From an uncultured Planctomycetales bacterium (GTDB lineage: Bacteria > Planctomycetota > Planctomycetia > Pirellulales > Thermoguttaceae): a DNA stretch of 22,368 nucleotides. Under the pieces are notes generated by a model. It was not told the DNA's origin. It searched no databases and saw only the letters and a list, made by a program, of their open reading frames with translations. The stretch covers positions 1-22,368 of the forward strand of contig CALARR010000160.1 of the NCBI GenBank assembly GCA_937889015.1. Reading direction: 5' to 3'. The first letter of the stretch is position 1; each line of letters opens with the position of its first letter. A program made the translations under genes and the position numbers. Positions 1-9,000 of this stretch are shown here, piece after piece.

Positions 1-476
1 ATCCGCTTGGCGCCGCCCAATCCGGTGAGTTCGATCACGAACGCGCAGCCCACCACGTTGCCTCCCGCCTTCTCGACCAGTTGGCAGCAGGCCTCGATCG
101 TGCCGCCGGTGGCCAGCAGGTCGTCGACCACCAGCACGCCGGCTCGGGCCGGAATCGCGTCGGTATGGATCTGCAGCGTATCGGTGCCGTACTCCAACTG
201 GTAGGTGTGCGAAAGGCACTTGCCCGGCAGCTTGCCCGGCTTGCGGATGGGAACCAGGCCGGCTCCCAACTCCACGGCCAGCGGAGCGGCAAAGATGAAG
301 CCCCGCGCCTCGGCCGCGGCCACCAGTTCCACTCCCCGATCGCGGAAGGGCTTGGCCAGCTCGACGATCGCCTGGCGAAAGGCCTGCGCGTGCGCCAGCA
401 AGGGCGTGATGTCGCGAAACAGGATGCCCGGCTTGGGAAAGTCCGGAATGCAGCGAATGTGGTCGGCCAATTTCAT
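1..476 (-). CDS. apt: Adenine phosphoribosyltransferase, 3' end cut by window edge
   Basis: Cytoplasmic purine-salvage enzyme joining adenine to PRPP to give AMP and pyrophosphate. The minus-strand reading from the ATG at 474-476 gives 158 residues with no stop before the edge. It begins MKLADHIRCIPDFPKPGILF, the usual Apt opening, followed by RDITPLL. The PRPP-binding loop VLVVDDLLATGGT lies at residues 114-126 and RKPGKLPG at about 78-85 matches the flexible loop. Family members have about 170-180 residues, so only a short C-terminal piece is missing. The stop of the Dabb-domain gene lies 18 bases upstream in the same direction, so the two are probably cotranscribed. Identification is secure from the motifs. 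Confidence 0.96.
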   Translation of the reverse strand, partial: MKLADHIRCIPDFPKPGILFRDITPLLAHAQAFRQAIVELAKPFRDRGVELVAAAEARGFIFAAPLAVELGAGLVPIRKPGKLPGKCLSHTYQLEYGTDTLQIHTDAIPARAGVLVVDDLLATGGTIEACCQLVEKAGGNVVGCAFVIELTGLGGAKR

Positions 477-494
477 GGCGATTTCTCTCCGTCC

Positions 495-890
495 TCAGTC
501 CTTGGCGATGTAGTCGATCACCAGCACCTTGTCCAAATGCGGGCGCAGCACCTTGCCAAAGGCCTTGTGATCAGGATGGGGCAAATAGACGTCGCGATCC
601 TGCGTCGTATTGAATGTCAGGAAGAAGCAGTGCGTGAAACCGTCGGACTTGCCCTCGGGGCTGTTGTTGGTGCCCCATTCGTAACCCACGATCTGCGGGA
701 TCTTGCTGGGCAACGCGCGGAAGGCGTCTTCGATGGTCTTGATCTGCTCGGGCGCGGTGCCGTCTTTGAACTTGAACAACACCACGTGCCGCACCTTGCC
801 CAGGTTCGGATCCTTCGCCGCCGGCGCCGCGCTCGCCAACGCCGCCATCCCCAACACCATGGCCGCCAATCCCATCAGTCCGTATCGCAT
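495..890 (-). CDS. Secreted Dabb (stress-responsive alpha/beta-barrel) domain protein
   Basis: A 131-residue protein with an N-terminal signal peptide (about residues 1-22, hydrophobic core LMGLAAMVLGMAALASA) and one Dabb domain from about residue 33. The domain shows VRHVVLFKFKDGTAPEQI, the central YEWGTNNSPEG and the late HPDHKAFGKVLRPHLDKV, all typical of the family. Dabb domains form dimeric ferredoxin-like barrels; some are enzymes, most have no assigned reaction, and secreted versions are common in planctomycetes. The reading frame stays open upstream to 1070, but the ATG at 888-890 is chosen because AGGAGA sits 6-7 bases before it and the signal peptide starts there. It lies just upstream of apt. 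Confidence 0.85.
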   Translation of the reverse strand: MRYGLMGLAAMVLGMAALASAAPAAKDPNLGKVRHVVLFKFKDGTAPEQIKTIEDAFRALPSKIPQIVGYEWGTNNSPEGKSDGFTHCFFLTFNTTQDRDVYLPHPDHKAFGKVLRPHLDKVLVIDYIAKD

Positions 891-1054
891 CGTTGTCTCC
901 CTTTGCCGGTCGCTGCAACTCACCGTCCGAAACCACTTCGGTTCGGCCGCAAGTATAAGCCCCCCCAAGTCCGGAAACCAGAGGGCCGGCCGCCGAGCGG
1001 GGAGCGGCGCACACCCGGTCGCCGTGCCCCCTTGCGGTTTGCGAAACCACGCAT

Positions 1055-2059
1055 TCACGCCCCGGCGCAACCCGCGGAGAACCGCACCACCAGATCCACT
1101 GCCGCCTCCGGCGTGGCCGCCAGCTTGACTTCCAGGCGTACGCCATAGGGCAGGACTTGGGCCGTCTTGATCCGGCCCGGGGGGCCCTCCAGCGGTACCA
1201 CCTCGACCTTCGGCAAGTGGGCAAAGGGCGGGCAGAAGGCCACGTGCGCGGCCGCGTTCCTTTGCCCTGGCGCGAACGTCAGCCGCAGCCAGCCCGACAG
1301 CCGGTCGCCGCCATCCGCCGCCTGGCTGCGCGTCAGTTGCTGCACCACCTCGGGCTGCGCACGCGCGGCAGAAACAGGGTCAGAACTATCTTGCGCAGAG
1401 AGGGACGCCGACAGGGGATTCGAACCGTTTTGCGCGCAGGCAAGGCCGCTCTCCACCTCTTCGCCAGCCTCGTCCGTCCCCGGACCACGCGCCTCTTCGG
1501 CCGCCTGGTCGCCTGATTCGGCGTCCGCTTCCGCCACAGGCACGGCCTCCGCGGTTTGCGCGGCGCCGGCTCCCTCGCCCCTGCGGCGTACCAACCAGGC
1601 CGTGCCGGCGATCGTGGTCGCCTCCTCCACCAGCAGAATCGCCCACACCCCGGCCAGGACGATGGTTGACGTCTCTGGCAGGCTGATCGCCCAACCGAAC
1701 AGCAATAGCGCCGGCAGGGGCAGCCACAAGCCGATGCGCCGCCAGCGCTTCGCGCCTGGCACCAGGCTGCCGCATCGCGCCGCCGCGGCCAACAGAGCGG
1801 CGCCGGCGGCCGCGGCCACGAGCATCGCCCCCGGCGGCGGCTGCACCAGGGCCCCGGCCAGTCGCCGCCAGACCAACACGCCGACTGCCGCCAGCAGTGT
1901 CAGGGGCAGCGCCCACGCCGCCCCCAGCGCCAGTTCGCGCCCCAGTCGCCAACCGTCTGCCGCGCGCGGCGCGGTCGAGAAAGACGAATCGCCGAATCTT
2001 AACGACCAAGCCCCGCCCAGCAGCGATGAATCATTCGTGCTTCGGCACGGCTTCGTCAT
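1055..2059 (-). CDS. Hypothetical four-helix membrane protein with C-terminal soluble domain
   Basis: A 334-residue protein I cannot assign to a named family. Four hydrophobic segments are visible at about residues 43-64, 78-96, 110-127 and 132-156. A low-complexity acidic Ala/Glu/Asp-rich linker follows (about 160-240), then a soluble domain (about 250-330) containing GWLRLTFAPGQRNAAAHVAF, CPPF and AQVLPYGVRLEVKL. That domain looks well ordered, and its cysteine and proline pattern suggests a beta-rich fold. The start is uncertain: the first ATG of the frame lies inside a TGACGAA heptad array, which also supplies out-of-frame ATGs. The linker DNA carries odd sequence (see findings). It lies 82 bases after metK on the same strand. 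Confidence 0.65.
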   Translation of the reverse strand: MTKPCRSTNDSSLLGGAWSLRFGDSSFSTAPRAADGWRLGRELALGAAWALPLTLLAAVGVLVWRRLAGALVQPPPGAMLVAAAAGAALLAAAARCGSLVPGAKRWRRIGLWLPLPALLLFGWAISLPETSTIVLAGVWAILLVEEATTIAGTAWLVRRRGEGAGAAQTAEAVPVAEADAESGDQAAEEARGPGTDEAGEEVESGLACAQNGSNPLSASLSAQDSSDPVSAARAQPEVVQQLTRSQAADGGDRLSGWLRLTFAPGQRNAAAHVAFCPPFAHLPKVEVVPLEGPPGRIKTAQVLPYGVRLEVKLAATPEAAVDLVVRFSAGCAGA

Positions 2060-2076
2060 TCGTCATGCATTCGTCA
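2029..2076. repeat. Degenerate heptanucleotide array (TGACGAA on the minus strand)
   Basis: Reading the minus strand, TGACGAA recurs at 7-base periodicity with a 4-base interruption, followed by degenerate copies (CGAAGCA, CGAATGA). It resembles the short tandem heptamers known from cyanobacterial intergenic regions. It spans the apparent start codon of the membrane-protein gene, and the successive heptads create ATG triplets in more than one frame. Confidence 0.6.
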
Positions 2077-2141
2077 AAGGGCCTTCGACGCGCACCGCTT
2101 CAGCCGCATGGCGACAAGGCCAGCGTTCCGCCTGCAGCCGG

Positions 2142-3305
2142 TCACAGGGCCTTGGACAACTCGGCCGCGCGATGCGTCGATTCCCAGGTGAATTCCGGCT
2201 CGCTGCGGCCGAAGTGGCCCCCCGCGGCCGTGAGGCGGTAGATCGGCCGCCGCAGGTCCAGGTACTTGATGATCCCGCTGGGGGTGAGCGGGAAGGCCTG
2301 GCGCGCCAGCTTGCAGAGCTGCTCGTCGGAAACCTTGCCCGTGCCTTCGCTGTCGACGCGCACGCTCACCGGATCGGACACGCCGATGGCGTAGGCCAGT
2401 TGCACCTCGCAGCGGTCGGCCAAACCGGCGGCGACGAGATTCTTGGCCACGTGCCGCGCCATGTAGGCCGCGCTACGATCGACCTTGGTGGGATCCTTGC
2501 CGCTGAACGCCCCACCGCCGTGGCGCGCCCAGCCGCCATACGTGTCCACGATGATCTTGCGGCCCGTCAGACCCGTGTCGCCGTGCGGTCCGCCAACCAC
2601 GAAGCGCCCCGTGGGATTGATGTGATAGGTGATCTCGCCATTGACCAACTCGGCCGGCAACGAAGGCCGGACCACTTCCTCGATCACGTAGTCGCGGATC
2701 TGCTTGTGGGTCACGTCGGGCGAATGCTGGGTGGAGACAACCACCGTGTCCACGCGCAGCGGGCGGTGGCCGTCGAACTCGATCGTGACCTGGCTCTTGC
2801 TGTCCGGACGTAGCCAGTTCACCTTCCCCGCTTTGCGGATCTCCGTCAGACGCGTGAGGATTCGGTGCGACAGGGCGATCGGCAAGGGCATCAGCTCCGG
2901 CGTGTCGTTGCAGGCATAGCCGAACATCAGCCCCTGGTCGCCGGCCCCAATCTCTTTGCCCGCCGCCTGGTTCTCGTTGACGCCCTGGGCGATATCCGGG
3001 CTTTGCCGGTCGATCATCAGCATCACGGCGCAGGTCTCCGCGCAGATGCCCCAAGCGTCGTCGACGTAGCCCACCTCTTGGATCACCTTGCGCACGACCT
3101 CCGGATAATCGACCACGGCGTTGGTCGTGATCTCGCCCGACACGACGGCCACGCCGGTGGTGACCAGGGTCTCGCAAGCGACGCGGCCGAAGGCGTCCTT
3201 GGCCAGAATGGCGTCCAACACGCCGTCGGAGATTTGGTCCGCCAGCTTGTCCGGATGTCCCGCACTGACCGATTCACTGGTAAACAAGAACTTGCCCTTG
3301 GCCAC
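2142..3305 (-). CDS. metK: S-adenosylmethionine synthetase (methionine adenosyltransferase)
   Basis: Makes S-adenosylmethionine from methionine and ATP in the cytoplasm; 387 residues, the standard length. The ATP-binding GHPDK lies at residues 16-20, the signature GAGDQGLMFGY at 120-130, and the phosphate loop GGGAFSGKDPTKVDRSAAY at 263-281. NPTGRFVVGGPHGDTGLTGRK (230-250) is also canonical. The start is a GTG at 3303-3305 with GGAGG five bases upstream; an ATG five bases upstream is out of frame. No SAM riboswitch is recognisable in the 211-base gap to the divergent DUF3800 gene. The membrane-protein gene lies downstream on the same strand. Confidence 0.98.
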   Translation of the reverse strand: MAKGKFLFTSESVSAGHPDKLADQISDGVLDAILAKDAFGRVACETLVTTGVAVVSGEITTNAVVDYPEVVRKVIQEVGYVDDAWGICAETCAVMLMIDRQSPDIAQGVNENQAAGKEIGAGDQGLMFGYACNDTPELMPLPIALSHRILTRLTEIRKAGKVNWLRPDSKSQVTIEFDGHRPLRVDTVVVSTQHSPDVTHKQIRDYVIEEVVRPSLPAELVNGEITYHINPTGRFVVGGPHGDTGLTGRKIIVDTYGGWARHGGGAFSGKDPTKVDRSAAYMARHVAKNLVAAGLADRCEVQLAYAIGVSDPVSVRVDSEGTGKVSDEQLCKLARQAFPLTPSGIIKYLDLRRPIYRLTAAGGHFGRSEPEFTWESTHRAAELSKAL

Positions 3306-3516
3306 GACATCCTCCGTAGGTTGACAGTTAAGCGACAGACGATTGGCGGTGTAAACGCGTCATTATAGGCATCTTGGGACGTCTCCTGCAACGGTGACGT
3401 GTGTTTGCAGCGGTGCCAATCCAGTATTGCCTCCCCCCATTTCGTGTGGGATTGCGTTTCTGTTCGTATATGAACCAGAATGGGAGTGGGGCATCGCGAA
3501 TTCGGAGGTTGTCCAA

Positions 3517-4386
3517 GTGTCAGTCTGGTTCTTCTACGTGGACGAGTCGTACGACGATACGACCTTCTGTCTATCTGCGATCGCGATTCGCCACTCTCAA
3601 TGGAAAGAGGCCTTTGAGGAGGTTAAGGCGTATCGCGCACAACTCAAAGCGGATCACGGGATATTTGTCCGTACGGAACTGCATGCCACGGAATTTGTTG
3701 CTGGCCGTGGGCACGTTGGGGATCAGCGCGTCACGAAGTGGGAGAGAAGCAGAATATTCCTGGAAGGGCTTCGAGTTGTCGCCCGCCTGCCAGACGTGAT
3801 GCTGTTCAACGTTTGTCTTCCCAATAGGGGAATTTCTGGAACACAGATGGCAGCTTGGGATCGGCTAATGAACCGAGTCGAGCGCACCATGAAGGAGATG
3901 GAAAACCAGGAATTCCCCTTGCGAACGCGACTGGCCGCGGTGGTAAAAGACAGCATTTCTGTCGCCGAGCGACCAACTGCTATCTCCGCCGAAGCTGCTG
4001 AACAGATCGAGACGCGTCTTCAACGATACCGAGCAAGAGCTTTCATCATCGCCGACGAAGGGCGTGAGAGCGAAATCACGACCGCGATTCGCAAGATGCA
4101 CATCTATAATCCCATTCCATCGAAGTATGGGGAATGGTCTCCGGGGACTCGTACCCAGAACATCCCTGCCACCAGGATCATTGAAGATCCAGTATTCAAG
4201 GAATCTCATCGCTCTCACTTTCTTCAACTAGCCGACTTCGTTGCCTTCGCGTTGCTGAAGCAGGAGGTGCCACCGACTCCGACGGTGAAGAAGTACGAGA
4301 TACACGAGATGTTCCAACAAGCCTTGGCCGGAGTCTGCTTTCGGAAGGCGTCGCCTCGTGATCCGCTTGGCATCGTCCGGGCATAA
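3517..4386 (+). CDS. DUF3800 domain protein
   Basis: A 289-residue protein of the DUF3800 family, whose members have an RNase H-like fold and often occur with mobile or defence genes; their activity is unproven. Hallmarks visible are YVDES near the N-terminus (residues 7-11), RTELHATEF in the first third, the strand FIIADEGRE, and the C-terminal HFLQLADFVAFALLKQ with the conserved acidic residue. The frame is open from 3394, but the GTG at 3517 is preferred: GGAGG lies 8 bases upstream and the domain begins immediately. The gene is visibly richer in A/T than its neighbours and is inserted between metK and waaA in the opposite orientation, which suggests horizontal acquisition. It stands alone, with no partner gene nearby. 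Confidence 0.8.
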   Translation: MSVWFFYVDESYDDTTFCLSAIAIRHSQWKEAFEEVKAYRAQLKADHGIFVRTELHATEFVAGRGHVGDQRVTKWERSRIFLEGLRVVARLPDVMLFNVCLPNRGISGTQMAAWDRLMNRVERTMKEMENQEFPLRTRLAAVVKDSISVAERPTAISAEAAEQIETRLQRYRARAFIIADEGRESEITTAIRKMHIYNPIPSKYGEWSPGTRTQNIPATRIIEDPVFKESHRSHFLQLADFVAFALLKQEVPPTPTVKKYEIHEMFQQALAGVCFRKASPRDPLGIVRA

Positions 4387-4411
4387 AAAAAGGGCCCCCT
4401 TGCGGGGACCC
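4385..4411 (-). terminator. Intrinsic terminator, minus-strand (downstream of waaA)
   Basis: The inverted repeat 4392-4399/4404-4411 (GGGCCCCC, loop TTGC, GGGGACCC, one mismatch) is followed, in minus-strand reading, by seven T residues at 4391-4385. It lies 129 bases beyond the waaA stop and directly abuts the stop codon of the convergent DUF3800 gene, whose TAA is part of the A tract. On the plus strand there is no U tract after the hairpin. Confidence 0.75.
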
Positions 4412-4539
4412 AAGCAAAACAGGTGAACCGCCACTGAAGACGGGCCCGTTTTGCATACACATCTTATCGACCGAACGGTGGCAATGTCAATGCCCATCTG
4501 TGGGGTGGTTGTGCCTTTCGTCCCGCAAGTTCCTTCTAG

Positions 4540-5841
4540 TCACGCTGCCATGCGGCGATTGGCTGCGTCTTCGACCAGCGTCTCTAACAGGGCTAGTGTG
4601 CGGTCCGTGGCTCCCAACTGATCGGCCACTAGGCGTTGGGCCCGTTGGGCCAACTCGACCGCAAACTTCGGCTCTTCCAGGCACCGCTGCACGAAACGGG
4701 TCAGTTCGTCCCCGTTGCCAACCACCAGGGCCGCCTCGTGCCGCAGCATGCTGCCGACGATGTCGCGGAAGTTCCGCGTGCTGGGGCCGAACGAGACCGC
4801 GGCGCCGTAGGCCGCCGGCTCGATCATGTTCTGCCCGCCCCGGTTGCTCAGGCTTCCGCCCACAAAGGCGATCTGGGCCGTGCCCCACCAGGCCCCCAAC
4901 TCGCCCACCGCGTCGACCAGCAACACGCGCGCCGCCGGGTCGCAGCCCTCGTCCAGCTTCGTGCGACGCTGCCACGCCAGGCCCGACTGGTCCAACAGCC
5001 GCGCCACCGAGTCGAATCGCTCGGGATGGCGCGGAACGAGGACCAACCGCAGTTGCGCCCAGCGCGCGCTCAACTCGCGATAGCTGGCCAGCGCCAACGC
5101 CTCTTCCGGCTCCTGCGTGCTGCCGGCCAAAAAGACCACGTCCTCCGGCCCAAATCCAGCCAGCCGCGCCAGACGCTGCGTGGCCGGATTGCCCCGATCG
5201 GTTTGCGCCCCGTCGTATTTCATCGAGCCGGTGATTTGCACCGCGTCCGCGCTGGCCCCCAGGTCCCGGAACCGCTGAGCGTAGGTGGGGTCCTGCGCGG
5301 CAATCAGGTCGATCTGGCGCAGTAGGCGTCCCACCAACGGCCGGATCCGCCGGTAGCCCCGATAGCTATGCTCGCTCAGCCGGCCATTGATGACCGCCAC
5401 GCGCGCCCCGGCTTCCTTGGCCGCGAGCACCAGGTTCGGCCACAATTCCAGTTCGGCCAGCACGAGCACGTCGGGCCGTACGCGCCGCATCGCGCGCCGC
5501 GCCGCCCAACTGAAGTCCAACGGGCAGTAGAACGCGGTCAGGTGCGGATACTTCTTCTTCGCCACGGCCATGCCGGTCATGGTGGTCGTGGAAATCCAGC
5601 ATTGCCAGTCGGGATGGCGTTGGGCGACCGCCGTCAGCAGCGGGGCCAAGAGGTTCACCTCGCCCACGCTCACCGCGTGCAGCCACAGGCACTTCTCCTG
5701 GCCCGTGCGCTCCGGAACCAGTCCCCAGAACTTGGCCCGGAAGCCTTCGCGGTACTTGCCCTTGCGGATGGCCTGATACGCGAGCCAAGGCGCGGCCGCC
5801 AGCAACAGCAGTGCGTAGACCAGATTGAGCAGATAAGGCAC
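4540..5841 (-). CDS. waaA: 3-deoxy-D-manno-octulosonic acid (Kdo) transferase
   Basis: Family GT30 glycosyltransferase that moves Kdo from CMP-Kdo to the lipid A precursor at the inner face of the inner membrane, a required step in LPS core synthesis. The 433 residues match family length. An N-terminal membrane anchor is visible at about residues 4-20. HAVSVGEV (55-62) carries the catalytic Glu61. ELELWPNL (130-137) and NGRLSEHSY (152-160) follow, and in the second Rossmann domain AGSTQEPEE (239-247), FVGGSLSNRGGQNMIEPA (326-343) and FGPSTRNF (351-358). It lies 16 bases after the small gene and in line with secA. The gene implies a Kdo-containing outer membrane. Confidence 0.96.
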   Translation of the reverse strand: MPYLLNLVYALLLLAAAPWLAYQAIRKGKYREGFRAKFWGLVPERTGQEKCLWLHAVSVGEVNLLAPLLTAVAQRHPDWQCWISTTTMTGMAVAKKKYPHLTAFYCPLDFSWAARRAMRRVRPDVLVLAELELWPNLVLAAKEAGARVAVINGRLSEHSYRGYRRIRPLVGRLLRQIDLIAAQDPTYAQRFRDLGASADAVQITGSMKYDGAQTDRGNPATQRLARLAGFGPEDVVFLAGSTQEPEEALALASYRELSARWAQLRLVLVPRHPERFDSVARLLDQSGLAWQRRTKLDEGCDPAARVLLVDAVGELGAWWGTAQIAFVGGSLSNRGGQNMIEPAAYGAAVSFGPSTRNFRDIVGSMLRHEAALVVGNGDELTRFVQRCLEEPKFAVELAQRAQRLVADQLGATDRTLALLETLVEDAANRRMAA

Positions 5842-5857
5842 GAAGGAAGTCCTTTTC

Positions 5858-6058
5858 CTAACCGCTGTGGGTCAAGGAGCTTTGTTGGACGATTTCCTGC
5901 ACAGGGGCTTCCGAGTAGCAGACGAGACGATCTTGATGCCGCTTCTGGAGGTCCATGTAATGCTTCGCCATGAGGTCGGGATCGTGAGGGAACTCCTCCG
6001 AAATCTGCTGCCGCGTCTCGCGAATCCGAGAGAGCTCGAAGTCTTCTGAACCATTCAT
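5858..6058 (-). CDS. Small conserved hypothetical protein (66 aa)
   Basis: A 66-residue soluble, highly charged protein with a helical core: RIRETRQQISEEF, then HDPDLMAKHYMDLQKRHQDR. Short proteins with this RxxRxxISEEFxHD pattern occur in planctomycetes and cyanobacteria, sometimes in antitoxin-like positions, but I know no established function. The ATG at 6056-6058 has AGGAG seven bases upstream. It sits 37 bases after secA and 16 before waaA on the same strand, so it is probably translated from that transcript. No toxin gene is adjacent. Confidence 0.6.
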   Translation of the reverse strand: MNGSEDFELSRIRETRQQISEEFPHDPDLMAKHYMDLQKRHQDRLVCYSEAPVQEIVQQSSLTHSG

Positions 6059-6095
6059 GGACTGTCTCCTGCCAGTTCCATGTGGGTCTCCGCAC

Positions 6096-9000
6096 TCACG
6101 TTCTGGCGCGCATGCAGCAGGCCTTGAACTTCTTGCCGCTGCCGCAGGGGCAGGGATCGTTCCGCCCCACGTGCTGCTGGCGGTTGCGGATCGGTTCGGG
6201 CTTCTTGTCGGACTGGGTGCCCTCGATGGCCGCCTCCTGCTGCTCGCCGATTTCGCTGGCCGGCGGGGCTTCCTGGTGAATCGCTTCGGCCTCGCTCCAG
6301 GTCGAGCCCACGAAGCTCTCGTCCAACTGCTCCATGCGGAACACGAGGTCCGTGACCCGCTCGCCCACCGACTTCCACATCAACTCGAAGGTCCGCATTC
6401 CTTCGCGCTTGTACTCCACCTTGGGATCGACCTGTGCGTATCCGCGCAGGCCGATGCTGCTGCGCAGATGGTCCATCGCCAGGAGGTGATCTTTCCAGGC
6501 CGAATCCAGCAACTGCAGCAGCAAGGCCCGCTCCATCTTCCGCATTTCGGGGCGATAGCGGTCTTCGACCGCCAGGGCCAGCTCGCGCTGCAGTTGCTGC
6601 TGCTCCATGCTCCGCATCTGCTGTGGCGTCAACTCGCAGTGCAGCTCCTCGCGCAACCAATCGGAAAGCTCCTGCAGGCGGCCGTCTTCTTCGGCCGCGC
6701 GCAGGGCCTGAGCGGGCGGGATCTCCGGGTCGAACAACCGCTCTTCCCACCGGTGCACCTCGGCCATGGCCTCGTCGTAGGCCGCGCTGAAACGCTGGCT
6801 TTGTTTCACCAGCAAGCTGCGAATCTCGTCGCGCTGCTTGTTCTTCAGGTCCTCCAGGTCCAACTCCACCTGGAATCGTTCCCGCGCCCACTCGACCAGC
6901 TTTTCCCGGTCGTATCGCTTGTGACCGCCCGCGTCGCGCGCGGTGAAGTGGTACAACGCGGCCAAGACCGGATATTCGGACTCTTTCTGGTTGTAGGCCT
7001 CGCGCGCCTTGTTTCGCACCAGCTCCTTGGCGGCCGCCGGCTCCAGTCCCGCCAGGTCCGGCACGCGCATTTCGATGCCGAACTTGTGCCGCACCCAGTT
7101 GCAGGCGGTCTGCACGCCGAAGTCGGGATCGAGGAATCGCGCCCCGGGATTCAGATCCGCTCGGTGCAGCGCGTCGCGCGCCTTCTCCAGCAGGAATTCG
7201 CCCAGCTCGTCGCGGCCGATCTTCTTCAGATCCCGGTCGCGCATGCTGAGCTGCCAGCGGATGTTCACCGTCTTGGTGAGGGCTTCCCAGTTCCACTCCT
7301 CTTGTTCCACGTCGGTGGGCAGATTCTCCTCCAGCGCGTCGTAGACCTGCGTTTCGGCCATCCGCTCGGCCTCGTCCTTGGCGCGCTCGCAGGCCAGGCT
7401 GAAGTCCATGCCGCGGAAGTCGCGCGGCTCCAAGTCCACCGACAGCTCTTTACTGGCCCACTGGGCAAAGGTCTCGACGCCGTAGTCCTTGTCCAGGAAC
7501 GTGTCCAGGTACTGCTCCACCTGCTCGTCGATCATCTGCAGGATCAGATCCTTGCAGTTCGCCCCGTCCAGCACGTTCTGGCGATAGCCGTACACGCGTT
7601 TTCGCTGCTCGTCCATCACCTCGTCGTATTCGAGCAGGTTCTTGCGGATGTCGAAGTTCCGCTCTTCGACCTTCTTTTGGGCCCCTTCGATCCGCCGCGA
7701 CACCAACCGGCTGACGATCGCCTCGCCTTCCTGCATGCCCAGCCGCGTGAGGATGTTCTTCACCCACTCGCCGGCGAAGATCCGCATCAGGTCGTCTTCC
7801 AGCGACAGGTAGAAGCGGCTGCTGCCCGGGTCTCCCTGCCGGCCGGAACGCCCGCGCAACTGCAAGTCGATGCGCCGCGCCTCGTGGCGCTCGGTGCCGA
7901 TGATGTGCAGTCCGCCCATCGCCGCCACCTCGCGCCCTTCGGCCTTCATCTGCTCCCGGCTTTCGATCTCCTGGACCAGGGCGTCCCATTCTTCCGGCGG
8001 CACGTCCAGCCGCGTGGGATACTTCTCCTGCAGCTTGGCCCAGGCCATGCTCTCCGGATTGCCGCCGAGGATGATATCGGTGCCGCGGCCGGCCATGTTG
8101 GTGGCGATGGTCACGGCGTACTTGCGCCCGGCCTGGGCGATGATCTCCGCCTCGCGCTGGTGATGCTTGGCGTTCAGCACCTGGTGCTTGATGCCCCGCT
8201 GGTCGAGCATCCGCGACAACATCTCGCTCCGCTCGATCGACACCGTTCCCACCAGGATCGGCCGGCCGGCGCGCGACATCTCCACGACCTGGTCGCGGGG
8301 AATGCTGTCGACCTCCTTCGTGCCCTTGGGCCGCAGCATGACCTGCGAATCGTTCTCGCTGCTGATCGTGCCCTGCAACTCGTCCTGGCCCTTCAACTGC
8401 ACCACGTCCCACTTGTGCAGCCGCTCGATCTCTTCCACAATTGCCGTGTATTTCTCCCGCTCGGTGCGGTAGATCACGTCGGGATGATTCACGCGCCGCA
8501 ACGACCGGTTGGGCGGAATGGCGATGACTTCCAGCTTGTAGACTTTCCAGAACTCGTTGGCCTCGGTCATCGCCGTGCCGGTCATGCCGCAGATCTTGTC
8601 GTAGAGCTTGAAGAAGTTCTGCAGCGTGATCGTGGCCAGGGTCTGGTTCTCTTCCTTGATCGGCACGCCCTCTTTGGCCTCGACCGCCTGGTGCAGGCCG
8701 TCGCTCCAGTGCCGGCCCGGCATGGCCCGGCCCGTGAACTCGTCCACGATGACGATTTCGTCCCCCTGGATCATGTAGTTCACGTCGCGCTTGTAGAGCC
8801 AGTGGGCCTTCAACGAGTTGTCGATCAGGTGCGGCCACTCCATGTTGCCGGTGGTGTAAAAACTCTCCACCCCCGCCAGGTGTTCCGCCGCGCGCACGCC
8901 CTCTTCGGTGAGGTGCGCCGTGTGCTCCTTCTCCTTGATCTCGAAGTGCACGTCCTTCTTCAACTGCCGCGCGATCCGGTCGGCCTTCACATAGCGGCTG

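Noticed and set aside
1411..1428. tRNA-like T-arm sequence
   Set aside because: The T-stem does not pair fully and there is no acceptor, D or anticodon arm around it, so it is not a tRNA gene.
3306..3516. SAM riboswitch before metK
   Set aside because: No SAM-I, SAM-II or SAM-IV conserved core is recognisable and no terminator hairpin lies in the leader.
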